The translations under genes and the position numbers were made by a program. The notes under the pieces were generated by a model that saw only the letters and a program-made list of their open reading frames with translations, ran no database searches and was not told where the DNA came from. A stretch of DNA of 64,000 nucleotides from Xanthobacteraceae bacterium (lineage in GTDB: Bacteria > Pseudomonadota > Alphaproteobacteria > Rhizobiales > Xanthobacteraceae). Position 1 is the stretch's first letter; each line of letters starts with the position of its first letter. This document shows, piece after piece, positions 8,680 to 16,597 of this stretch. The stretch is taken from NCBI GenBank assembly GCA_024508855.1, contig JANINJ010000072.1, positions 120,176-184,175 of the forward strand, read 5' to 3'.

Positions 8680-9903
8680 ATGACCGAATCCCTTCGCGAA
8701 TTGGCGGCAAATTTCGACATCGAGAAGCTGACGCCGGAGTTCTACGCCAATCCCTATCCGACCTATCGGGCGTTGCGCGAATTCGAGCCGGTCAAGCGGT
8801 TGCCCAACGGCGGCTATTTCCTCACCCGCTACGACGATCTCGTCGCCGCCTACAAGACGACACGCGCCTACAGCTCCGACAAGAAGAAGGAGTTCGCGCC
8901 GAAATACGGCGCATCGCTTCTCTACGAACATCACACCACGAGCCTCGTCTTCAACGATCCGCCGGCGCATACGCGGGTGCGGCGTCTCATCATGGGGGCG
9001 CTGTCGCCGCGCGCCATCGCCGAGATGGAGCCCGACCTGATCGCGCTGGTCGATCGGCTGCTCGACGGCATGGCGGCGAAGGGCGACGTCGAACTGATCG
9101 AGGATTTCGCGGCCGCGATTCCGATCCAGGTGATCGGCAACCTGCTCAACGTGCCGCGCGACGAGCGCGGGCCGCTGCGCGACTGGTCGCTGGCGATCCT
9201 CGGCGCGCTCGAACCGGTGATCGGCCCCGAGGCTTTCGCGCGCGGCAATAACGCGGTGCGTGACTTCCTGGCCTATCTCGACATTCTCGTCGAGCGGCGC
9301 CGGAAAAGTCCCGGCAATCCGGAACGCGACGTGCTGACCAAGCTGATCCAGGGCGAGGACGACGGCGAGCGGCTGACCAGCAAGGAGTTGCTGCACAACT
9401 GCATCTTCCTGCTCAATGCCGGGCACGAGACCACTACCAACCTGATCGGCAACGGCCTCGTCGCACTGTCCCATCACCCTGACCAGAAGCAGCGGCTGCT
9501 CGACAATCCCGCGCTGATCAAAACCGCGGTGGAGGAATTCCTGCGCTTCGAAAGCTCGAACCAGCTCGGCAACCGCATGACCACCGAGCCGGTCGAGATC
9601 GGCGGCATCGCGTTGCCCGCGAATACATCGGTGACGCTGTGCATCGGCGCCGCGAACCGCGACCCGGCGCAATTCGCAAATCCCGAACAGCTCGACATCG
9701 CGCGCACACCCAACCGCCACCTCGCCTTCGCCACCGGTGTGCATCAATGCGCCGGCATGGCACTGGCGCGGCTGGAGGGTGCCATCGCGATCTCCCGTTT
9801 TCTGGCGCGCTTCCCGGATTATGCGCTGACCGGCTTACCCGTGCGCGGCGGCCGCGCGCGTTTCCGCGGCTTCACCAGCGTGCCCTGCCGCATTCATTCC
9901 TGA
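8680..9903 (+). CDS. Cytochrome P450 (bacterial class I type)
   Basis: A soluble 407-residue haem monooxygenase. The I-helix oxygen-binding motif is AGHETT (residues 247-252), the K-helix ExxR is EFLR (286-289), and the haem loop is FATGVHQCAG (350-359) with the proximal thiolate Cys357. Length and lack of a membrane anchor fit bacterial class I P450s that take electrons from a ferredoxin and ferredoxin reductase. No ferredoxin gene is nearby; a ferredoxin-reductase-like gene is about 8 kb away (17531-18754). It is followed 10 bp later by a TauE/SafE exporter, so the two probably share a transcript. The substrate is unknown. Confidence 0.95.
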   Translation: MTESLRELAANFDIEKLTPEFYANPYPTYRALREFEPVKRLPNGGYFLTRYDDLVAAYKTTRAYSSDKKKEFAPKYGASLLYEHHTTSLVFNDPPAHTRVRRLIMGALSPRAIAEMEPDLIALVDRLLDGMAAKGDVELIEDFAAAIPIQVIGNLLNVPRDERGPLRDWSLAILGALEPVIGPEAFARGNNAVRDFLAYLDILVERRRKSPGNPERDVLTKLIQGEDDGERLTSKELLHNCIFLLNAGHETTTNLIGNGLVALSHHPDQKQRLLDNPALIKTAVEEFLRFESSNQLGNRMTTEPVEIGGIALPANTSVTLCIGAANRDPAQFANPEQLDIARTPNRHLAFATGVHQCAGMALARLEGAIAISRFLARFPDYALTGLPVRGGRARFRGFTSVPCRIHS

Positions 9904-9913
9904 TCCCGCTTTC

Positions 9914-10708
9914 ATGACCCGCATGCGGGTTTCACGAGTTCATCCCTTGCCCAGCATCATCACCGACCCGTTCTTCTACTGCGTCGCCATCCCGGCGGTG
10001 ATCTTCCTCGGGCTATCGAAGGGCGGCTTCGCCGGTGTCGGCAATGCCGCGACGCCGCTGCTCGCGCTTTATCTGCCGCCGCTGGAAGCCGCCGCGCTCC
10101 TGCTGCCGGTGCTGATCACGCAGGACATGATCTCGATCTACATCTACCGACGCGACTGGGATGCACGGAACCTGAAGATCATGCTGCCCGGCGCGATCAT
10201 CGGCATGGCGATCGGCTGGCTGACCGCATCGCATGTCTCCGACAATACAGTGCGCATCATTGTCGGCCTTGTCGGCGCGGCATTCGTCACCAACGTCTGG
10301 CTGCGCAAGGCCGCGGTCGAGCCTAAACGAATGTCGTCCGCGGCCGGTGTGTTCTGGGGCGGCGTCTCCGGCTTCACCTCGTTCATGACGCAGGGCGGCG
10401 CGCCACCGTTTCAGGTTTACGTGCTGCCGCAATTGCTGCCGAAGCTGACGCTGGTCGGCACCACGACGATCTTCTTCGCCGTGGTCAATGCGCTGAAGAT
10501 CGGTCCCTACTTCGCGCTCGGGCAATTCACCATGAACAATTTCGCGACATCGGTAGCGCTGCTGCCAATCGCGATTGCGGCGAACTTCGCCGGCGTCTGG
10601 CTGGTCCGGCGGACGCCGACCGGATTGTTCTACCAGATCGCCTACGCGTTGCTGTTCGCGATTTCAGTGGTGCTGCTGTGGCAGGGTTTCGGCGGACTAT
10701 TGCGCTAG
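9914..10708 (+). CDS. TauE/SafE-family membrane transporter (sulfite/sulfoacetate exporter type)
   Basis: A 264-residue integral membrane protein with about eight hydrophobic segments arranged as two related halves, typical of the TauE/SafE (DUF81) family. The GLSKGGFAGVG segment near residues 33-43 and FTSFMTQGGAPPFQVY near 150-165 are the two half-family motifs. Characterised members export sulfite or organosulfonates. It lies 10 bp after the P450 gene and close to the sulfopyruvate-decarboxylase-like pair, which is suggestive of sulfonate handling, but the family is broad and the substrate is unproven. Confidence 0.88.
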   Translation: MTRMRVSRVHPLPSIITDPFFYCVAIPAVIFLGLSKGGFAGVGNAATPLLALYLPPLEAAALLLPVLITQDMISIYIYRRDWDARNLKIMLPGAIIGMAIGWLTASHVSDNTVRIIVGLVGAAFVTNVWLRKAAVEPKRMSSAAGVFWGGVSGFTSFMTQGGAPPFQVYVLPQLLPKLTLVGTTTIFFAVVNALKIGPYFALGQFTMNNFATSVALLPIAIAANFAGVWLVRRTPTGLFYQIAYALLFAISVVLLWQGFGGLLR

Positions 10709-10744
10709 CTTTCGCCGGCGCCGGGCGAGCGATAGGATCGGTGC

Positions 10745-11839
10745 ATGACGATCTATTCGACCCTGCTGCGTCCCCTCGCCTTCCGGTTCGATCCGGAACG
10801 CGCGCATCACCTCGCCATCGATACCGGCGCCGGGCTCGGCTGGGCCGCCGGTGCGATGCGCGCGATGACACGGGTCGACAGTCCGCGGCTAAAGACGCAC
10901 GTTGCAGGCCTGAACTTTCCGACGCCGATCGGCCTCGCCGCCGGTTTCGACAAAAGCGGCACGGCAGTTCGCGCGCTGGCCGGCCTCGGATTCGGCTCCA
11001 TCGAAATCGGATCGATCTCGGTCGATCCCTCATCCGGAAATCCCAAACCGAGGTTGTGGCGATTGCCCGACGATGAAGCCATCGCCGTGCATTACGGTCT
11101 GCCGAACGACGGAGCCGAGATCATCGCAAAGCGGCTGGCGCAGACGACGTTGCCGGTGCCGCTCGGCATCAATCTCGTCGTCACCAATCGCGGACTTGGT
11201 GCAGCGCCGCTGGCCGCGGACCGCATCATCGATGAATATGTCCGCGCGGCACGCATTCTGGCGCCGCGTGCCGACTATCTGATGCTCAACCTGTCCTGCC
11301 CGAACACCGTGGACGGTCGCGATTTCTTCGCCGACGCCGCACATCTCGATGCGTGCCTCACAGCCCTCGGCGAAACCCGCCCCACCATTCCGGTGTTCCT
11401 GAAAGTCTCGCCGCTCGGCGGCGTTGCCGCCATCGAGCGCGTGCTGGCCGCCGCGGACAACCGCAATTTCGTCTCCGGCTTCATGTTCAATCTCGCGCCG
11501 GTCAAGCCGGATGCGATGCGCACGCCGGATGCAGTCTGGCGCAGCATGCGCGGCGCGGTGTCCGGGCCGCCTGCCGCGCCGCTTGCCGATGCCTGCATCC
11601 GCGAGACGTTTCGCCGGATGGATCGCAAACGTCACGTCCTGATCGGTGCAGGTGGCGTGTCCACCGCCGAAGATGCCTATGCCAAGATTCGGCTGGGCGC
11701 TTCGCTGGTGCAGCTACTGACGGCGTTGATCTATCGTGGGCCCGGCGTGGTCCGCGCCATCACGATGGGGCTGGCGCAACTGCTGGAGCGCGACGGATTC
11801 GATAACGTCGCCGATGCCGTCGGCGTGGACGCAGCCTGA
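10745..11839 (+). CDS. pyrD: Dihydroorotate dehydrogenase (quinone), class 2
   Basis: A 364-residue FMN enzyme that oxidises dihydroorotate to orotate, the fourth step of pyrimidine synthesis, passing electrons to membrane quinone. The N-terminal extension (about 1-45) that anchors class 2 enzymes to the membrane is present. AAGFDKSG (about 59-66) is the FMN-phosphate region, LNLSCPNT contains the catalytic Ser of class 2 enzymes, and VFLKVSP carries the conserved Lys. GAGGVSTAEDAY near the C-terminus is the usual phosphate-binding loop. It is 36 bp after the TauE gene and converges on the VOC gene. This is a housekeeping gene amid accessory metabolism. Confidence 0.95.
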   Translation: MTIYSTLLRPLAFRFDPERAHHLAIDTGAGLGWAAGAMRAMTRVDSPRLKTHVAGLNFPTPIGLAAGFDKSGTAVRALAGLGFGSIEIGSISVDPSSGNPKPRLWRLPDDEAIAVHYGLPNDGAEIIAKRLAQTTLPVPLGINLVVTNRGLGAAPLAADRIIDEYVRAARILAPRADYLMLNLSCPNTVDGRDFFADAAHLDACLTALGETRPTIPVFLKVSPLGGVAAIERVLAAADNRNFVSGFMFNLAPVKPDAMRTPDAVWRSMRGAVSGPPAAPLADACIRETFRRMDRKRHVLIGAGGVSTAEDAYAKIRLGASLVQLLTALIYRGPGVVRAITMGLAQLLERDGFDNVADAVGVDAA

Positions 11840-11846
11840 CGCAGGA

Positions 11847-12689
11847 TCACGCCGGCCGCGGCGTCCGCTCCAGCATCACCGTGGGCACGCCACAGGTGCC
11901 GTTGCGCACCGTGGCAATGCGTGTGCCCGGCTTGCGGCCAGTCCGCACGTCGGAAATATCGAGCCCCGCGGCCAGCAATCGCGCGCGCGTCGCGTCGATA
12001 TCGTCGACGCGCCAACTGAGACCCCAGATGCTATCCTGCACCGCAGGCTCCGCGCTGCGCCGGTGCACTACCTCGACAATCAGGTCGCCGCAGCGGAAGA
12101 ACATTAAGCGTCCCCAGTCGGGATGCGTGCGATCCAGCGCCATGTCGAGACCGAGCCGTGCGCCGTAAAGCGCAGCGGCGCGCTCGGGATCGGTTGTCGA
12201 GATCACGACGTGATCGAGCCCGGTGATCGGCGCGGACACATCGGCTTTCGAATGCGGCCGTTCGCCCGTCATCTCCAGAAAGAACATCCGGACGCCGCGC
12301 GTCGTCTCCGTTGCCGCCCGCGTGCGCTTCCACGATAGCAATGCCTCACCGAGCGTGTTGCGGCTCTCCGCATCCGCGATCGGTTCCGGCTTCAACGTCA
12401 GGCGGTCGAGCCGCCGATGCATGCGCGCGATGTCGCTGACGCGGAAGCACAGGCTCGCCAGCCCTTCGCCATTGGTATCGATCGCAGCGCGGACATGATC
12501 TGCGGCAGCGCCATCCCCGCGCGGCGCCAGCAACTCCACCGACATGTTGTCGAGTGTGAACAGCACAGACTCCGTGCCATCGCCCTGGCTGCGCCACGCC
12601 GGCTTTTGCCCGAGCAGCGTCTGGTACGTCGCCACGCCCGCCTCGATATCGCGGACCAGAAGAACGACGTGGTCGAGCCCGGTAATCAT
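11847..12689 (-). CDS. Two-domain VOC (glyoxalase/bleomycin-resistance fold) protein
   Basis: A 280-residue protein with two vicinal-oxygen-chelate domains. Each opens with the same signature (TGLDHVVLLVRD at about residues 3-14; TGLDHVVISTTD near 145-156) whose His is a usual metal ligand. Each also has a Glu-containing strand (VELLAP; LIVEVVHRR) that can supply the second ligand. VOC proteins are metal-dependent isomerases, epimerases, lyases or ring-cleaving dioxygenases, so the reaction is open. The ATG at 12689 has a good ribosome binding site (AAGGAT, 6-7 bp upstream); the longer frame upstream is an enolase shadow. It is the last gene of the dehydrogenase-kinase-enolase-VOC operon, 28 bp after the enolase-like gene. 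Confidence 0.85.
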   Translation of the reverse strand: MITGLDHVVLLVRDIEAGVATYQTLLGQKPAWRSQGDGTESVLFTLDNMSVELLAPRGDGAAADHVRAAIDTNGEGLASLCFRVSDIARMHRRLDRLTLKPEPIADAESRNTLGEALLSWKRTRAATETTRGVRMFFLEMTGERPHSKADVSAPITGLDHVVISTTDPERAAALYGARLGLDMALDRTHPDWGRLMFFRCGDLIVEVVHRRSAEPAVQDSIWGLSWRVDDIDATRARLLAAGLDISDVRTGRKPGTRIATVRNGTCGVPTVMLERTPRPA

Positions 12690-12717
12690 GTGATGATCCT
12701 TCGTCAAACGCTGGTGA

Positions 12718-14007
12718 TTATTTCGGGCTGTAGCCGAGTGCATCGCCGCCCGCGAACACCGCATCCTTGCCGAGCGCCTCTTCGATGCGCAGGCATTCGT
12801 TCCACTTCGCCATGCGCTCGGAGCGCGAGAACGAGCCGACCTTGAGCTGTCCCGCATCCCAGCCGACCGCAAGATGGACGATGGTGACATCCTCGGTTTC
12901 GCCGGAGCGTGCGGAAACGATGGTGCCGAACTTCGCCGCCTTCCCCGCCGCAAGCGCGGCCTGCGTTTCGGTGATCGTCCCGGCCTGATTGGGTTTCACC
13001 AGCACCGCCGTCGCCGCGCCGTTCTTCGCCACTTCGCGCACGCGACCGGCATTGGTGACGAGAAAATCGTCGCCGATCACCTGACAGCGATCCCCATAGG
13101 CCTTGGTGAAAGCCGCGAAGCCCGCGGCGTCGTCCTCCGCCACCGGATCCTCGATCGAAATGATCGGATAGGCATCGAGCCAGCGCCCGAGCATGGCGAT
13201 CATGTCTCCGGTATCGAGCCGCCGGTCGTCGAGCGCCAGCGTATAGGCGCCGTTCCTGCCGAATTCCGATGCCGCGACATCGAGCGAGATCGCAACCTGT
13301 TCGCGCGGCTTGAAACCGGCCCTGGCAATGGCCTCGACCAGCGTATCGAGCGCTTCCTCGTTGCTTTTGAACGCCGGCCAGAAACCGCCTTCGTCGGCGA
13401 CGCCCTGCAGCTTGCCGGCCTGCTTCATGATGCTGCCCGCGGCAAGATATACCTCGGCGGTCCACTCCAGCGCCTGTGCGAACGATGTCGCGCCCGGACA
13501 CATCACCATGAAATCCTGGATATCGACACGGCGCGCGGCGTGTGCGCCGCCGCCAAAGATCTGGATCTCCGGCAGCGGAATGCGCACCTTGCGATCCTGC
13601 GCCAGATATTTCCACAGCGGCACTCCGGCCGCCGCCGCCGCGGCATGCAGCACCGCCATCGAGGTTGCGACAATGGCGTTGCCGCCGAGCCGCCCCTTGT
13701 TCGGCGTGCCGTCGAGCGCAATCATGATCTGATCGACCGACGCCTGATCCGCCGCATCCTTGCCAAGCAACGCCTGCGCAATCTCGCCATTGACGGCGTT
13801 GACCGCACGACTGACATCGAAGCCGCCGAGCGCCTTGCCGCCGTCGCGCAGATCGACCGCTTCGCCGCTGCCCATCGATGCGCCGGCCGGCGCGATGGCA
13901 CGACCGGTCGCACCGCCCTTCAATGCGACATCGACTTCCACCGTGGGGCGGCCGCGCGAATCCCACACCCTGCGGCCGCGCACGCCGGCAATTCGCGTAT
14001 CGGTCAT
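12718..14007 (-). CDS. Enolase paralogue with altered active site
   Basis: A 429-residue enolase-fold protein of normal length. The Mg ligands (Asp243, Glu286, Asp313), the catalytic acid/base residues Glu206 (VADEGGF) and Lys338 (LVKPNQAG), Lys389 and His156 (GGAHA) are kept. Compared with canonical enolase, the SHRSGETED loop reads SARSGETED (yeast His373 replaced by Ala366), yeast Glu168 is Asp165, and the mobile loop GASTGxHEA reads GASMGSGEA. These residues hold the substrate, so the protein may act on a related 2-phospho-acid rather than on 2-phosphoglycerate. It is embedded in a four-gene operon with a dehydrogenase, an APH-fold kinase and a VOC protein, not next to pyrG or the pyruvate dehydrogenase genes as housekeeping eno usually is. 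Confidence 0.9.
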   Translation of the reverse strand: MTDTRIAGVRGRRVWDSRGRPTVEVDVALKGGATGRAIAPAGASMGSGEAVDLRDGGKALGGFDVSRAVNAVNGEIAQALLGKDAADQASVDQIMIALDGTPNKGRLGGNAIVATSMAVLHAAAAAAGVPLWKYLAQDRKVRIPLPEIQIFGGGAHAARRVDIQDFMVMCPGATSFAQALEWTAEVYLAAGSIMKQAGKLQGVADEGGFWPAFKSNEEALDTLVEAIARAGFKPREQVAISLDVAASEFGRNGAYTLALDDRRLDTGDMIAMLGRWLDAYPIISIEDPVAEDDAAGFAAFTKAYGDRCQVIGDDFLVTNAGRVREVAKNGAATAVLVKPNQAGTITETQAALAAGKAAKFGTIVSARSGETEDVTIVHLAVGWDAGQLKVGSFSRSERMAKWNECLRIEEALGKDAVFAGGDALGYSPK

Positions 14008-14034
14008 CGAGGCAAACTCCTTAAAGCCAGTTCT

Positions 14035-15078
14035 TCAGCCCACTTCTTCCGCCCACGCATCGCGCACTTGCGCGAGGCGTTCGGGCGGCGATGCAATCAA
14101 TGGAATGGCGACGCGGCGCACTCGCGCCTTGTCGTTCTCCTTGACGATGTATTCGACCGGCGACTTGCCATCGACGCGCGCGAGAAACAGCGCGGGCAAG
14201 AGCCGCGCGGCACGTCGCTCCAGTTCGGCAAGCGGCTCCCAGGTCACGCGCGCGCGGTAGGCCTCGGCCAGCGCATCGAAACAGGCGAGAAATCCGGCGC
14301 GCGCTGGCGGCGTCCACAGGCACTTGAGCAGCATGTGATTGAGACAGAAGGCGAGATCGAACGCCGGGTCGCCGTACCACGCACATTCGGCATCGAGCAG
14401 CACCGGCCCGTTGGGACCGACCAGAATGTTCTTCGGGCTGACGTCGCCGTGCGCGAGTGCGATCTTGGTTGCGAGCGTCTCGCGCGAGAGCCGCATCAGC
14501 GTATCAGTCAGATCCGGATAGGCCTGCGCGGTCGCCTCGATATAAGGCTCCAGCCGAATGGCGTGAAACAGCGCGTCATTGGCGAAGCGCCGCGCCATGT
14601 CGTCGGAATGCGCGGTCGCGGCGTGGATCGTAGCGATGGTGCTGCCGACCTGCGCGGCGAAGGCCGGATCGGCGCGCCCGGCGGCAAGCTCCGTCTTCCA
14701 GACCGGGTGCTGCGCCGGATCGAGATATTCCATGGCGAACGCGCCGATCGCTGCATCGTGCGCCAGCACTTTCGGTGCTGCATTTGGGACCACGGAACCG
14801 GCCACCTGCAGCCATTCGACTTCGCTGACATTGCGCGTCACCGGCACCAGCCATTCGCGCGCGACACGGAGTTTCTCCAGCGCGCGCTTGACCGCAAACG
14901 TTCGCCCGCCGGCCTCGACCTTCCAGATATCCGACGCGACACCGCCGGTCAGCGGCGTGAATCGCGGCGTGACGTTCGGCGCAACCAGCCCCGCATCGCG
15001 CAGGAAAGCCGCGACGGTCTCGTGGCCATCCGGTGCATCGGAGGTTGGGGAGGATAATTTCGGCGGCGTCTCGCTCAT
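14035..15078 (-). CDS. APH-fold small-molecule kinase (aminoglycoside phosphotransferase family)
   Basis: A 347-residue protein of the phosphotransferase enzyme family that includes aminoglycoside, choline and methylthioribose kinases. FAVKRAL carries the ATP-binding Lys, LAHGDVSPKNILV is the catalytic HGDxxxxN loop, and LLDAECAWYGDPAFDLA contains the Mg-binding Asp and the following conserved Asp. A metabolic kinase is far more likely than antibiotic resistance, given its place between a GDH-type dehydrogenase and an enolase paralogue (38 bp and 27 bp gaps). A reasonable guess is that it phosphorylates the compound later dehydrated by the enolase-like protein. The ATG at 15078 replaces a longer start at 15114 that would overlap the upstream gene; no strong ribosome binding site decides it. 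Confidence 0.86.
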   Translation of the reverse strand: MSETPPKLSSPTSDAPDGHETVAAFLRDAGLVAPNVTPRFTPLTGGVASDIWKVEAGGRTFAVKRALEKLRVAREWLVPVTRNVSEVEWLQVAGSVVPNAAPKVLAHDAAIGAFAMEYLDPAQHPVWKTELAAGRADPAFAAQVGSTIATIHAATAHSDDMARRFANDALFHAIRLEPYIEATAQAYPDLTDTLMRLSRETLATKIALAHGDVSPKNILVGPNGPVLLDAECAWYGDPAFDLAFCLNHMLLKCLWTPPARAGFLACFDALAEAYRARVTWEPLAELERRAARLLPALFLARVDGKSPVEYIVKENDKARVRRVAIPLIASPPERLAQVRDAWAEEVG

Positions 15079-15116
15079 GCCGCCAGTCTTTGCAGAACGG
15101 CGCGCCGCTCGCAACC

Positions 15117-16376
15117 TCAGGGAAACAGGCCGCGCGTCAATTTCGCGGCGCGGACTTTTTCGACGCCGATCGCCATGGCGGCGGTGCGATGGGGAATCTT
15201 ATCCAGTTTGGCACGCGCCACCATCTGGTCGAACGCCCGGTCGAGGATGTGGTATTCGCGCCGCGTTACCTCCTCTTCTTCCCAGAACAGTTGCTGCAGG
15301 TCCTGCACCCATTCGAAATAGCTGACCACCACGCCGCCCGAATTGCACAGGATGTCGGGAATGACGAAAACCTCGTCCTGGCGTTTTTCCAGCACGCGAT
15401 CGGCTTCCGGCGTGGTCGGGCCGTTGGCGCCCTCGGCCAGCACACGGCATTTGAGATGCGCGGCGGTATCCGCATCGATCACACGCTCCATCGCCGCCGG
15501 CACCAGCACATCGCACGGCAGCGTCAGGATGTTCGCCGGATCGTATTGCAGTTCGTTCGAATAGCCGGCGATGCTGCCGTGCTCCGCGGCGTGCCGCGCC
15601 AATGCCGGAATGTCCAGCCCCGCGGCGTTATGCAACGCACCGGTATGGTCGCTGACCGCGATCACCTTGAGCCCATAGCGCTGCAGTTCGAGGGCCGCGT
15701 AAGAACCGACATTGCCGAACCCCTGCACCACCGCCGTGGCGTTGCCGAGATTGATCCCGAGATCGTTCAACACGCGGCGCGCCAGATACGCAACGCCGCG
15801 GCCGGTGGCTTCGCGCCGGCCCAGCGTGCCGCCGGAACTGACGGGCTTGCCGGTGACGATCTCGGTCACGGTCTGACCCTGATACATCGAATAGGTGTCC
15901 ATGAACCACGCCATCACCTGCTCGTTGGTGCCCATGTCGGGCGCCATCACATCGGTATGCGGGCCTACGAACGGAATCATCTCCTGCATGTAGCGGCGTG
16001 ACAATCCTTCGAGTTCGCGCTTCGAGATCGATGCAAGATCGACCCGGACGCCGCCCTTGGCGCCGCCATACGGCAAGCCCACCAGCGCGCATTTCCAGCT
16101 CATCCAGATCGCCAGCGCCGCGACCTCGCCGATATCGACGCTCGGTGCGAAACGCGTGCCGCCCTTGGTCGGCCCGATGGTGAGGTGGTGCTGTACGCGA
16201 TAGCCTTCGAACACCGCGATCGTCCCGTCGTCACGGTGGATCGGGCAGGAGACCGTGATCGCACGCTTCGGCATCAGCAGGCGGTCGCGCTCATCGAACG
16301 GGATCGACAGATGATCGGCGATCACGCCGAACTGCCGTGTCGCCATTTCGAAAACCGGACCGGAATAAACCGTCAT
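15117..16376 (-). CDS. Glu/Leu/Phe/Val dehydrogenase family amino-acid dehydrogenase
   Basis: A 419-residue NAD(P)-dependent amino-acid dehydrogenase that interconverts an L-amino acid and its 2-oxoacid with ammonia. Substrate-side motifs are PTKGGTRF and LPYGGAKGG (catalytic Lys), followed by the conserved MAPDMGTN. The Rossmann dinucleotide motif is VVQGFGNVGS (about residues 215-224). The ATG at 16376 is preceded by GAGATAGAG; a GTG at 16391 is a second possibility. Length fits bacterial glutamate dehydrogenases of about 420 residues. It is the first gene of the four-gene operon with the APH kinase, enolase paralogue and VOC protein, which hints at a role outside ordinary nitrogen assimilation. 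Substrate choice cannot be read with certainty. Confidence 0.93.
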   Translation of the reverse strand: MTVYSGPVFEMATRQFGVIADHLSIPFDERDRLLMPKRAITVSCPIHRDDGTIAVFEGYRVQHHLTIGPTKGGTRFAPSVDIGEVAALAIWMSWKCALVGLPYGGAKGGVRVDLASISKRELEGLSRRYMQEMIPFVGPHTDVMAPDMGTNEQVMAWFMDTYSMYQGQTVTEIVTGKPVSSGGTLGRREATGRGVAYLARRVLNDLGINLGNATAVVQGFGNVGSYAALELQRYGLKVIAVSDHTGALHNAAGLDIPALARHAAEHGSIAGYSNELQYDPANILTLPCDVLVPAAMERVIDADTAAHLKCRVLAEGANGPTTPEADRVLEKRQDEVFVIPDILCNSGGVVVSYFEWVQDLQQLFWEEEEVTRREYHILDRAFDQMVARAKLDKIPHRTAAMAIGVEKVRAAKLTRGLFP

Positions 16377-16597
16377 CTCTATCTCACTCACATGTTCGGT
16401 GGAACTTCCGGCGCATCAGCGCGATTGAAGAAGTCGGGAGACTTCGAACCCATCAATTGCTTCTCAATATGGACGCAATGAGACAGCATCTTATCCCCGA
16501 TCGTGACACGACCGCGAATTATTTGTGCGAATGAGGCACGATAAACAGTGCTAATATCTCGATAGGATTTATCGAACGCACGCCAACGGATTGATCC

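Noticed and set aside
8641..9747. Open frame of 368 codons on the minus strand inside the P450 gene
   Set aside because: It is antisense to a P450 with all catalytic motifs, and the predicted product lacks any family signal.
12690..12953. N-terminal extension of the VOC frame (88 residues)
   Set aside because: It overlaps the enolase-like gene, is Ser/Arg-rich and lies upstream of a good ribosome binding site at the ATG of 12689.
12874..15057. Open frame of 727 codons on the plus strand across enolase and kinase genes
   Set aside because: Same kind of antisense shadow. It spans two real genes and their gap and its composition is Arg/His-rich without motifs.
14035..15078. Antibiotic resistance (aminoglycoside kinase) reading of the APH-fold gene
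   Set aside because: The APH fold is shared by many metabolic kinases, and the gene is inside a metabolic operon without mobile elements nearby.
16402..16426. GGAAC-N16-CGAT before the PfkB gene as a second EcfG promoter
   Set aside because: The -10 part is CGAT rather than CGTT and it is about 170 bp from the start codon, so the match is poor.
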